64,000 nt of DNA from CPC320 sp002684375 (GTDB lineage: Bacteria > Pseudomonadota > Alphaproteobacteria > Rhodobacterales > Rhodobacteraceae), in contig CBFIHZ010000008.1 in NCBI GenBank assembly GCA_965662545.1, positions 1-64,000 of the forward strand. Direction: 5' to 3'. The translations under genes were made by a program, and so were the position numbers. Positions within the stretch are counted from its first letter, which is position 1; each line of letters starts with the position of its first letter. Shown one piece after another: positions 1 through 8,310 of this stretch. The notes beneath the pieces were generated by a model. The model worked only from the letters and a program-made list of their open reading frames with translations, was not told the DNA's origin and ran no database searches.

Positions 1-44
1 GGGCTGGGTTAGTCGGTCCGCATCCGTGTGCCGAGCATTGCCTG

Positions 45-248
45 TCATGATCCTCCAACGAAGATAATCCGGCTTTCAGCATTGCCTTTGGTTTTGCAGC
101 GGGTGCAACGGGCCTTTTTCACCACGTCGTTCAAAATTGCGTCCTTGCCGTATTTTTCAATGAACAGGGAAACCGGCATCTTGGCGCTATGGCCACAGGC
201 GCAGTCAAACAAAATATGGTTGTTGGACATAGATTGCAATTCAGTCAT
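45..248 (-). CDS. small Cys-rich (zinc-ribbon-like) hypothetical protein
   Basis: 67-residue protein with a CxCxH group near residues 16-20 (CACGH) and a CxxC pair near residues 48-51 (CTRC), spaced as expected for a small zinc ribbon. The C-terminus IIFVGGS is beta-like. I recall similar short proteins in Rhodobacteraceae but cannot name the family; no function is known to me. ATG codons at 248 and 230 are both possible starts, and neither has a strong Shine-Dalgarno sequence. The Cys/His spacing and the lack of any better reading on the other strand support it being real. It could bind metal or nucleic acid; that is inference only. Confidence 0.6.
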   Translation of the reverse strand: MTELQSMSNNHILFDCACGHSAKMPVSLFIEKYGKDAILNDVVKKARCTRCKTKGNAESRIIFVGGS

Positions 249-478
249 GCGAATGAATGCAGAGCGTCGGGCAGGGTAGATCTATGCTTCTGGGTTATTC
301 TCTATGTATTTTATAATCCGAAGTACGCTTTACCGGTGGCCCAAATAGACAAGCAAACTACGCCTCACACTCCGCCTGTTTTTGGGGTATTTTTACCGCA
401 TGCGTTCTTGGGGTTGTGTTCAACCTGTTTTGAGGGCACCCTATAGCTGTATTTTTAGTTAGCTTTTTAGGATTTTTT

Positions 479-1536
479 ATGTCAATCGCGATTGACTCCG
501 AGGATGACGCTTGGCGTACTCTCTCCCAATTGGTCAACGGTGAGTTGGATACAGCGTCCGTCGACGAATTGGAATTTGGCGACTGGGTGAAATCAAGGGT
601 TTACATTCACGAGAAGCGTTACGATTCCGCTCTCAATACCTATATGATGCAAGGCTGGCAGGACGCGCAACGGGCGCTTTATCGTAGCTATGCTATTACT
701 GCCAAAGGAGCGGCTGATGCGCGTTCCTTGACGGATTCAGAACGCGAAAAGCTTGGACTGGTTGTTCAGATCAAAAGTGGTAGTTCTGATCAAGAAGCTG
801 ATCTGACGGATGTACTGAAGGAGGCTGTTCTTGCAGCGTTGGGCAAAATGGAACCAACACAAATCGCGACTCTACTGATTGTAGTTGTTCTTTCGTGGGC
901 AGGGGTTTCTATAACACGTCATTGGATAAGCGAACGTGCAGAAAGTAAACGTGTGGGAGAAGAAACTAAACGTGCGGAAATCGCAGCCGGTTCACATAAA
1001 GACGCGAATACCACGCTGCTAAAAGCATTAGAAACTATTCAGAAAGTAGCTGGTGACCAAACTAATGCAGATCTCATAGCTAAGCCATTAAGGAACAACC
1101 TGTACTTCGCACTTTTGCTGATGAAGCAGAAGTGGCGCGACACTCGATGGTCAAACATGCATCCCAATCAGACGCCGTCGTAAATGGTGTAACGATTCCT
1201 GCGGCGGTTGGCAGAGCGGTGACCCAAGAAACACGTACAGAGACGGTCGAGGAGCGTCGCGATGGGAATTATCGAGTTCGAAAAGTTGATACGACCGTAC
1301 CTGATGGTTTTCGAGTTTTTGTTGAAAACCTTGAAAATCAGGAGACTTTTGCCGTTGACGTACAAGAGGTTATGTCTCCGGCGAATGACCGTGTGATTAT
1401 TAAAGATGCTGAGTGGAGCAAAGTTCCTGTCAGATTGCAGATAAACGCTAAGGTTAAAAAGGGCGTTGCGCAGGCAGCGACGATCCTTAAAGCTGACAAG
1501 GTAGAAGCCGACAGCGATCCCGCAACATCTGCCTGA
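479..1536 (+). pseudogene. membrane-anchored hypothetical protein, split by a single frameshift
   Basis: Two overlapping frames (479-1183 and an open frame 1084-1536) read as one protein if a single base is restored near 1083. Frame 1 ends its sensible sequence at ...NADLIAK and frame 2 continues AIKEQPVLRTFADEAEV. The total span, 1058 nt, is one base short of 353 codons including the stop. An AGGAT Shine-Dalgarno sits before ATG 479. The reconstructed product has a soluble N-terminal part of about 130 residues, one transmembrane segment (about residues 131-152), a charged helical stretch, and a basic, beta-rich C-terminus. I do not recognise the family. It could be a true pseudogene, a sequencing error or, less likely, a programmed frameshift. 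Codon use is more AT-rich than in the housekeeping genes downstream, which fits acquired DNA. Confidence 0.6.
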
Positions 1537-1814
1537 ACAGTTTTCCGAATATCGTCTATCGCTCGTTGACCAGAGGTTGCCGTGGCATACGGCAGCGCAC
1601 CTTTTTCATCAGTCAGTGGGCGATCCTTTGCAGCAAAAATTGGCTGCTGTTAAGGCCGCAAAGGTTTTGCGTGACGGGATATTTAATTCTGTCCAAAATG
1701 AAAACGTGACCAAATGTTCTCAAAATCGGCGCGATGTTCTCAGAGTTTGTCGGGAGGTATCGAGGGGTAAACAAATACCAGCTCTCGCAAGTGCATGATT
1801 TGTTTACCCTTAAT
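1537..1814. other. gap with no convincing gene
   Basis: Between the frameshifted gene and tRNA-Gly. The only sizeable open frame (1577-1798) lacks a ribosome-binding site and has no recognisable protein features. I see no terminator or repeat. Confidence 0.4.
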
Positions 1815-1889
1815 TGGAGCGGGCGAGGCGATTCGAACGCCCGACCCTAACCTTGGCAAGGTTATGCTCTACCCCTGAGCTACGCCCGC
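1815..1889 (-). tRNA. tRNA-Gly (anticodon GCC)
   Basis: The minus strand folds into a full 75-nt cloverleaf. The acceptor stem GCGGGCG pairs with CGCCCGC, followed by discriminator T and an encoded CCA. The D-arm is GCTC/GAGC, the anticodon stem is TAACC/GGTTA around loop TTGCCAA (anticodon GCC), and the T-loop is TTCGAAT. It reads glycine codons GGC/GGU. Its 3' end points toward the accessory-looking region at 249-1536. Confidence 0.97.
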
Positions 1890-2035
1890 TTCCTTGGGTA
1901 TGGGGTCAAATATAAATATAACCGGCAAGCTGCAAGAGGAAAATAGCCCCAGAGTGTAAATAATTTGTTTGCTTGTATCGAAACCATGGTCTGTGGTCTG
2001 CTATCTGTATAACCCCAAGGCAAAGGAGCCACACA

Positions 2036-2422
2036 TTGAAGGTTTTGCAACTGGTTTCTTTGTTATTTTTGCCCAGCTTGCTGAATGCACATGATAATCA
2101 CCCGATGGGCAAAATGGCCGTTGAAATTACCCGTGCTGTGCACAGCGGCCACAGTATTGATGTCGATGCAGACCTCTATTTGAACGGTGGCCAAGCGATG
2201 CAGCTTGATGGCATATCTGTTGCAGGAGGTGAGGTGGTAAATCTGCCATTTCCACTGTTGATTGACGGTGACGGCGCAAGGAACGGGCATGTAAAGGTGA
2301 GTTTTACAATTACATTTTTTGAGACTGCGCCGCATGTTTTCTCTGCGATGTTTGATTTTGGTCCCAAGGGCACGGGCCCGGTTTTGATTATTCCAGAGCA
2401 GATGATGAAAGGAATTCATTGA
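2036..2422 (+). CDS. exported hypothetical protein
   Basis: TTG start at 2036 is chosen because AAAGGAG lies 7 nt upstream and it gives an immediate signal peptide (MKVLQLVSLLFLPSLLNA) followed by HDNHPMG. The mature part, about 110 residues, is beta-rich and ends near a Met/His-containing tail (EQMMKGIH). The size, export and His/Met-rich N-terminus resemble small periplasmic metal-handling proteins, but I do not see a PCuAC-type copper motif and do not assign a family. The stop overlaps the next ATG (tgATG), so it is translationally coupled to the YHYH gene and probably works with it outside the cytoplasm. A longer in-frame start at 1973 would disrupt the signal peptide and is rejected. Confidence 0.75.
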   Translation: MKVLQLVSLLFLPSLLNAHDNHPMGKMAVEITRAVHSGHSIDVDADLYLNGGQAMQLDGISVAGGEVVNLPFPLLIDGDGARNGHVKVSFTITFFETAPHVFSAMFDFGPKGTGPVLIIPEQMMKGIH

Positions 2423-3315
2423 TGAGCTTCGCTGTTATCCGACCGGTTCTTCTTGTTTTGACGTTGTTGTTGACCAGTGGCTTTGAGGCTGCTGCTCAGG
2501 GGCGCCACTTGCGCAAACATACGGTAACCGAGGCAACCTCGTTGACTTTGGTCCCGGCCACGAAAATGTTGGCCAAGGGCAGGGCGGTGATCAAATTCTC
2601 GGGGCGCTACCGAACGATTACCTCTAATGGTATCCCTACCCACCGGGTTGGCGCCTTTCCAAACGCGGGCAACCCCCATAAAATAAAACCCCAGTCTCAC
2701 AAGTTTTCCGTGGCTTATATCCCGCGCAAGGCTTTTAGAACCAAAAAGCTGGGGATGGACATTTTGATGGGTGTCGCGGTCAACGGCATCCCCTTCGACC
2801 CGATGGCGGCGGAATTTTACTTGGGCAATCACAAGGGTTGGCAGTATAATGCACTTGGTGGTGCAATCCCCTTGGGATTGGACGCTAATTATGCCCATGT
2901 ACAACCCTCTGGAGCCTATCATTATCACGGCCTGCCCGTCGGGTTAATGCAAGAGCTGGGATGGCAGGCAGGGAGACCCTCGCCGTTGATCGGTTATGCC
3001 GCAGACGGGTTTCCGATCTTTGCAATGACAGCTAAGGTCGATGGCAAAGTCAAGCGCATGCGCAGCTCTTATCGCCTTAAACCCGGCAACAGACCCGGCG
3101 GCAGAAAGCCGTCAGGTCCGCATGACGGCAGCTTTATCAACGATTATGAGTATGTGCGCGGTGCGGGCGATTTGGATGCTTGCAACGGCGTCGAGGTGAC
3201 CACGCCGGACTATCCCAACGGGGTTTATGCGTATTTCCTGACCCGAAAATTTCCGGTGGTGCCGCGCTGTCTGGTGGGCAAGATTGGTAAGGGTTTCAAA
3301 AAAGCCCGGCGCTAG
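2422..3315 (+). CDS. secreted YHYH-domain protein
   Basis: 297-residue protein with an N-terminal signal peptide (hydrophobic LLVLTLLLTSG followed by FEAAAQG) and the signature GAYHYHGLP near residue 166. Several conserved-looking features of YHYH proteins follow: IGYAADGFPIF, the PSGPHDGSF region, YEYVRGAGDLDACNG, and a C-terminal GVYAYFLT. YHYH proteins are exported and often lie near metal or oxidative-stress genes, but their biochemical role is unknown. The His and Cys residues would suit metal binding (inference). ATG 2422 overlaps the upstream stop by one base and is preceded by AAAGGA. The pair 2036-3315 is a two-gene operon running toward pyc, which is on the opposite strand. Confidence 0.9.
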   Translation: MSFAVIRPVLLVLTLLLTSGFEAAAQGRHLRKHTVTEATSLTLVPATKMLAKGRAVIKFSGRYRTITSNGIPTHRVGAFPNAGNPHKIKPQSHKFSVAYIPRKAFRTKKLGMDILMGVAVNGIPFDPMAAEFYLGNHKGWQYNALGGAIPLGLDANYAHVQPSGAYHYHGLPVGLMQELGWQAGRPSPLIGYAADGFPIFAMTAKVDGKVKRMRSSYRLKPGNRPGGRKPSGPHDGSFINDYEYVRGAGDLDACNGVEVTTPDYPNGVYAYFLTRKFPVVPRCLVGKIGKGFKKARR

Positions 3316-3448
3316 ACCCCGTTTTGTTCTCGGCGGCAGTAGGATGGTGATGGCGTTATCGCGCAGACAAGTCTTGTCAGTTTACGCCTCAACTGACACA
3401 GATGATCCAGCATACTGTCATCGTGGCTGCGCAGCTTTGTGTGGGGCG

Positions 3449-6400
3449 CTAGGCCTTGAACTCAATTAGCAGGTCTTTTGCATCGATTTGCGCTCCGGGT
3501 TGTACATGGACGGCGGAGATCTGGCAATCGCGCTCTGCATGGATGCCGGTTTCCATCTTCATGGCCTCGATGGTCAGCAACAGGTCGCCCTTTTTGACCT
3601 CTTGCTCTGCTGTGACTGCAACGCTGGCCACCACGCCGGGCATTGGCGCGCCGACGTGCAATAGGTTGCCCTGCTCGGCTTTGGTGCGGCTGATTGTTTC
3701 GGACGCGATCAGGCGGTTGGGCACCCGAATGACCCGGGGCTGTCCGTTCAGTTCAAAAAAGACTTTGACCTGACCGTCGGCATTGGTTTCTCCAATGGCC
3801 TGAAGCCGGATTTCGAGCGTTTTTCCGGGATCTATTTCGGTGGTGATCTCCTGTCCGGGGGTCATGCCATAGAAAAAGGTCCGCGTCGGCAGAGCGCGTA
3901 CTGGTCCATACCGCTCGTGGCGTTCCCTATAATCGACAAACACCTTTGGGTACATCAGATAGCTGTTGAGATCCTCATCATCGACCTCTTTGCCGTCAAT
4001 CGCCGCACTGGCCTCTTGGCGCGCGGCCTCCATATCGATCGGTGTTAGGTTTTTGCCCGGACGTTCGAGGTTTGGTGCGGCGCCTTTCAAAGCTTTGTTG
4101 ATCATCGCGGGGGGGAAGCCGCCGGTGGGTTGGCCCAATTTTCCTTGCATCATATCGATCACCGAGTCTGGAAAGGACACATCCACAGCCGGGTCTTCCA
4201 CTTGCCCCCGCGTCAGCCCTTGCGAGACCATCATAAGCGCCATGTCGCCGACCACTTTCGATGAGGGGGTGACTTTGACAATATCCCCGAACATATGGTT
4301 CACATCGGCATAGGTCTGCGCCACTTCGTGCCAGCGGTCGTCAAGCCCAAGTGACCGCGCTTGCGCCTTGAGATTGGTGAATTGCCCGCCGGGCATTTCG
4401 TGCAGATAGATCTCGGAATCGGGGGCCTGCAAGCCGCTTTCGAAGGCGGCATATTGGCCACGGACCGCTTCCCAATAGGTACTGATCTCGCGGATTGCGT
4501 CGATATCGAGCCCGGTGTTGCGCGTATCATAGCGCATGGCCTCGACAATTGTGCCCAGTGTGGGCTGGCTGGTGTTGCCTGAAAACGCATCCATTGCGGC
4601 ATCGACGGCGTCGACCCCGGCCTCTGCCGCGGCCAGTACCGTGGCAATGGCGCCACCAGATGTATCATGGGTGTGGAAATGGATGGGCAGGCCCACCTCT
4701 TGCTTTAGGGCTTTGACCAGCACGCGGGCCTGCGCCGGTTTCAGCAGTCCTGCCATGTCTTTAAGGCCAAGAATATGCGCGCCAGCCTGTTTAAGTTCCT
4801 GCCCCATTTTAACATAATACTTCAGATCGTATTTTGATCTGTCGGGGTTAAACAGGTCTCCAGTGTAACAGATTGATCCTTCGCAGACCTTATCGGCGGC
4901 GCGCACGGCATCCATCGCCACCCGCATGTTTTCAACCCAGTTGAGGCTGTCAAACACGCGGAAGACGTCAATCCCTGTCTCTGCTGCCTGAGCAACAAAA
5001 GACTGCACTACGTTGTCGGGATAATTGGTATAGCCGACGCCGTTGGATCCGCGCAGCAGCATTTGTGTCATCAGGTTTGGCATTGCCTGCCGCAGGTCCC
5101 GCAGCCGTTGCCACGGACATTCTTGTAAAAACCGATACGCCACATCAAAGGTCGCACCGCCCCAGCACTCGACGCTGAACAGTTGCGGCAAATTGGCGGC
5201 ATAGCTGGGGGCGGCGGTAATCATGTCGATCGACCGCATCCGGGTAGCCAACAGCGACTGGTGGCCGTCGCGCATCGTGGTGTCGGTGATCAACAATTGC
5301 GGCTGAGCGGCCATCCAATCAGCAAGCGCTTGTGGGCCTTCGCGATCCAGAAGGGTCTTGGTGCCTGGTGCCGGATCTGCGCGCAGTTGCGGCACGCGGG
5401 CAGGGCTGACGTCATGGTCAGGCATGCTGCGCCCGGCCGTTTCGGGATGGCCGTTGACGGTTATATCGGCGATATATGTCAATACTTTGGTGCCGCGGTC
5501 GCGGCGTTTTGCAAAGTGGAATAAATCCGGTGTGTCATCGATAAACTTAGTGGTATATTCGTTCGATAAAAACACCGGATGTTTGAGTAGATTTTCGACA
5601 AAAGCAATATTGGTTGACACGCCGCGGATGCGAAACTCGCGCAGCGCCCGATCCATGCGTGCAATGGCTTTTTCCGGGGTCTGCGCCGAAGCGGTCACTT
5701 TCACCAGCAACGAATCATAATACCGCGTGATCACACCGCCGGAATAGGCCGTACCACCATCGAGGCGTATGCCCATGCCGGTGGCGGCGCGATAGGCGGT
5801 GATGCGGCCATAATCGGGGATAAAGTTATTTTGCGGATCTTCGGTTGTGATGCGGGTCTGCAGCGCATGGCCGGTCAGTTGAATATCTTCCTGACGATCT
5901 TTTCCAGTGGCCACGGCTAAGGTCTTGCCCTCAGCGATCATAATTTGCGCTTGCACAATATCGATGCCGGTGACCTCTTCGGTGACCGTATGCTCGACCT
6001 GAACCCGGGGATTGACTTCGATAAAGTAAAATTTTCCGCTGTCCATATCCATCAGGAATTCGACGGTGCCGGCGCATTCATAGCCGACATGGGCGCAAAT
6101 TTTGCGCCCCAAATCACAGATCTCGCTGCGCTGTGCTGCGCTTAAATACGGGGCAGGGGCGCGCTCAACTACTTTCTGATTGCGGCGTTGCACAGAACAG
6201 TCACGTTCATACAAATGATAGATATCGCCATGGGTGTCGCCCAAGATCTGCACTTCGACATGGCGCGCGCGCAGAATCATCTTCTCAAGATAGCCCTCGC
6301 CATTGCCAAAGGCGGCCTCGGCCTCGCGGCGGCCTTCGAGAACCTTTTCCTCAAGCTCGTCCTCGGTATTGATAGGCCGCATGCCGCGCCCGCCACCACC

Positions 6401-6892
6401 CCAGCTGGCTTTGAGCATGAGTGGATAGCCAACTGCAGCGGCCTCGCGTTTGATGGCTGCGATATCATCGCCCAGAACTTCGGTGGCCGGGATAACCGGA
6501 ACGCCCGCAGCAACCGCCACTTTGCGAGCCGATGCCTTGTCCCCGAGCGCCCGCATGGTGGCGGCTTTCGGTCCGATAAAGCGGATGCCCGCAGCGTCGC
6601 AGGCATCGACAAAGTCCGGATTTTCCGACAACAGGCCATAGCCGGGATGGATCGCATCCGCCCCCGATTTTTTCGCCACCCTGATGATCTCGTCGATGCT
6701 GAGATAGGCGGCAACCGGGCCGAGGCCGTGACCGATCCGATAGGCCTCATCTGCTTTAAACCGGTGCAGGCCAAGCTTGTCTTCCTCGGCGAATACTGCG
6801 ACGGTTTTTTTGCCCATTTCATTGGCGGCGCGCATAATTCGGATGGCAATTTCACCGCGGTTTGCAATAAGGATTTTGCTGAAATCAGACAT
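3449..6892 (-). CDS. pyc: pyruvate carboxylase
   Basis: 1147 residues, full length for the single-chain alpha4-type enzyme that carboxylates pyruvate to oxaloacetate with ATP, bicarbonate and biotin. Domain order: biotin carboxylase (N-terminus, ATP-grasp loop KASWGGGGRGM at 161-171, then EVNPRVQVEHTVTE), carboxyltransferase (starts near 540 with TDTTMRDGHQS; metal-site HFHTHDTSGG), and a C-terminal biotinyl domain with EAMKMET; the biotinylated lysine is K1112. It is anaplerotic for growth on lactate, pyruvate and other C3 substrates, which suits the 2-hydroxyacid dehydrogenase gene just upstream on the same strand (178-nt gap). A good promoter lies at 6939-6966 with a dyad inside it. No terminator is obvious toward 3448. 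Confidence 0.98.
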   Translation of the reverse strand: MSDFSKILIANRGEIAIRIMRAANEMGKKTVAVFAEEDKLGLHRFKADEAYRIGHGLGPVAAYLSIDEIIRVAKKSGADAIHPGYGLLSENPDFVDACDAAGIRFIGPKAATMRALGDKASARKVAVAAGVPVIPATEVLGDDIAAIKREAAAVGYPLMLKASWGGGGRGMRPINTEDELEEKVLEGRREAEAAFGNGEGYLEKMILRARHVEVQILGDTHGDIYHLYERDCSVQRRNQKVVERAPAPYLSAAQRSEICDLGRKICAHVGYECAGTVEFLMDMDSGKFYFIEVNPRVQVEHTVTEEVTGIDIVQAQIMIAEGKTLAVATGKDRQEDIQLTGHALQTRITTEDPQNNFIPDYGRITAYRAATGMGIRLDGGTAYSGGVITRYYDSLLVKVTASAQTPEKAIARMDRALREFRIRGVSTNIAFVENLLKHPVFLSNEYTTKFIDDTPDLFHFAKRRDRGTKVLTYIADITVNGHPETAGRSMPDHDVSPARVPQLRADPAPGTKTLLDREGPQALADWMAAQPQLLITDTTMRDGHQSLLATRMRSIDMITAAPSYAANLPQLFSVECWGGATFDVAYRFLQECPWQRLRDLRQAMPNLMTQMLLRGSNGVGYTNYPDNVVQSFVAQAAETGIDVFRVFDSLNWVENMRVAMDAVRAADKVCEGSICYTGDLFNPDRSKYDLKYYVKMGQELKQAGAHILGLKDMAGLLKPAQARVLVKALKQEVGLPIHFHTHDTSGGAIATVLAAAEAGVDAVDAAMDAFSGNTSQPTLGTIVEAMRYDTRNTGLDIDAIREISTYWEAVRGQYAAFESGLQAPDSEIYLHEMPGGQFTNLKAQARSLGLDDRWHEVAQTYADVNHMFGDIVKVTPSSKVVGDMALMMVSQGLTRGQVEDPAVDVSFPDSVIDMMQGKLGQPTGGFPPAMINKALKGAAPNLERPGKNLTPIDMEAARQEASAAIDGKEVDDEDLNSYLMYPKVFVDYRERHERYGPVRALPTRTFFYGMTPGQEITTEIDPGKTLEIRLQAIGETNADGQVKVFFELNGQPRVIRVPNRLIASETISRTKAEQGNLLHVGAPMPGVVASVAVTAEQEVKKGDLLLTIEAMKMETGIHAERDCQISAVHVQPGAQIDAKDLLIEFKA

Positions 6893-6938
6893 GGCAGGCC
6901 TCGAAGCTTTAGGGTTTCATCGATCATTTTTCAGCCGC

Positions 6939-6966
6939 ACTATAGTCGTGCTGCAATGCAGCGCAA
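6939..6966 (-). promoter_or_regulatory. predicted pyc promoter with internal dyad
   Basis: On the minus strand, TTGCGC (6961-6966), a 16-bp spacer, then TATAGT (6939-6944); transcription would start near 6932, about 40 nt before the pyc ATG. The dyad GCTGCA-A-TGCAGC (6950-6962) overlaps the -35 and the spacer, where a repressor or activator could sit. No regulator can be named. Confidence 0.5.
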
Positions 6967-7070
6967 GGGCAGGTTTTGTTTACAAGCATCATAGATTGGT
7001 CTTTAAAGGCGATGAAACAACTTAAATTTGAGGCAATAAGAAGCCTAAATAGTTTTGGTTGAAGGTGTTT

Positions 7071-8207
7071 TCAGTCTGGAATTAACCGGTGTTTTGCGTC
7101 GGCTAGTGTGTGAAGGCCCAATTGACCCATATTTGCGTGCAGGTCTTTACGCAGCATATTGATCAAATGCGCGGGGCCACGCGTGCCAAGCGCGGCCAGC
7201 GCGAAATGCCAAGCCGCACCGAGCATCACAAAGTCGGCCCCAAGCGCCCGCGCGCGCAGTATATCGAGCGCGCCGCTCACGCCCCCGTCGAAAATCAGTG
7301 GCAGCGAGGAGGCCTGCCGGATTGCTGGCAGCACGTCAATCACTGCGGGTGCGGCATCAAATTGGCGCCCGGCATGGTTTGAAACCCATAGGGCATCCAC
7401 CCCTGCGGCTTTCAGACCTGCGACGTCTTCGACTTGCATGACGCCCTTAACGACAAGCGGGCCGTCCCAGGCCTCTCGAATCCAATGCAGATATTCCCAA
7501 TCTGGCGCTGTGCGGATCAGGTATCCGATATGTGCAGTGGTGGGCAGACCAATCTTGGGTTGGGTGTAGCTGGCAATCAGGGGCATCCCCGGGCGTCCGG
7601 CACGGGCCATGCCCAGTGCCCATGACGGACGCATGGCGATCTGCGCAAGCAGGCGTGGGGTCAGAGCAGGGGGATGGGTCAACCCGCTGCGGGTCTGTCT
7701 TTCGCGGCGGCTAGCTACCGGCACATCTAATGTCACAACCAGCGTGCGAAAGCCGGCATCCCGAACGCGTTTGAGCGTATCTTTTCGGACGTCGATGGCG
7801 CGGGGGGCATAGAGCTGAAACCAACCCTTGCCGTCAACGTGCGGTCCGATGCTTTCAGGGGTCTGACAGGCCACAGTCGACAATGTGTACGGCAGACCTG
7901 CGGCGGTTGCAGCAGTTGCGAGTTTGCGTTCTGCGTGGGGCCAGATCAGCCCTGACATGCCCACAGGTGCGACCCCGAAAGGCAAGGGATACCGCTCGCC
8001 CAGCAATGTGGCGCTGGTATCTGGCTCAAACTCCCCGTGCAGGATTGACGGCATGAACAAGATCTTGTCCAATTGCCGGCGATTGCGAACAGGCGTGGTC
8101 TCGCTGCCAGTGGCACTGATCAGGTATTCCCAAACAAATTTTGGGATACGCTTTTTGGCCGCGGCGCGCAGGTCGGACAGAGCCGGGTATTTTTGATCTA
8201 AATTCAT
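7071..8207 (-). CDS. FMN-dependent alpha-hydroxy-acid dehydrogenase/oxidase (L-lactate dehydrogenase-like)
   Basis: 378 residues, usual length for the FMN-dependent alpha-hydroxy-acid family (LldD, glycolate oxidase, mandelate dehydrogenase). Visible motifs: FGVAPVGMSGLIWP for FMN binding, LVVTLDVPVASRRER in the barrel, LVVKGVMQVEDV with the FMN lysine, and the active-site segment SNHAGRQFD with the base at H278 (most relatives have HGGR; here it is HAGR). It ends with the phosphate-binding FDGGVSGALDILRARALGADFVMLG. The likely reaction is oxidation of L-lactate or a related 2-hydroxyacid to the 2-oxo acid, feeding pyruvate to pyc next door. The substrate cannot be fixed from sequence. It is divergent from uvrD. 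Confidence 0.9.
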   Translation of the reverse strand: MNLDQKYPALSDLRAAAKKRIPKFVWEYLISATGSETTPVRNRRQLDKILFMPSILHGEFEPDTSATLLGERYPLPFGVAPVGMSGLIWPHAERKLATAATAAGLPYTLSTVACQTPESIGPHVDGKGWFQLYAPRAIDVRKDTLKRVRDAGFRTLVVTLDVPVASRRERQTRSGLTHPPALTPRLLAQIAMRPSWALGMARAGRPGMPLIASYTQPKIGLPTTAHIGYLIRTAPDWEYLHWIREAWDGPLVVKGVMQVEDVAGLKAAGVDALWVSNHAGRQFDAAPAVIDVLPAIRQASSLPLIFDGGVSGALDILRARALGADFVMLGAAWHFALAALGTRGPAHLINMLRKDLHANMGQLGLHTLADAKHRLIPD

Positions 8208-8235
8208 CGCGCTATGGATAAATGCTTGCGATGGT

Positions 8236-8269
8236 TTGTCCAGTTAAACAATAAGAACATAGTGTGAAC
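8236..8269 (+). promoter_or_regulatory. uvrD promoter with LexA (SOS) box
   Basis: GAAC (8255-8258), ATAGTGT, GAAC (8266-8269) is an exact GAAC-N7-GAAC direct repeat (GTTC-N7-GTTC on the other strand), the LexA site known in Rhodobacter and other alphaproteobacteria. It covers the weak -10 CATAGT (8258-8263) that follows TTGTCC (8236-8241) at 16 bp, so bound LexA would block polymerase. The uvrD ATG is 42 nt downstream of the box. Confidence 0.75.
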
Positions 8270-8310
8270 GTGGCTTTCCCTCGGAGAGAAATCGCGCTAG
8301 GTTACCTTTT

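Noticed and set aside
189..446. 85-codon open frame at left edge
   Set aside because: Partly antisense to the Cys-rich protein gene, no ribosome site, no protein-like composition.
1577..1798. 73-codon open frame before tRNA-Gly
   Set aside because: No ribosome site and no recognisable features; treated as a gap.
6188..6994. 268-codon frame antisense to pyc
   Set aside because: Shadow of the GC-rich pyc coding strand; the pyc frame has all enzyme motifs.
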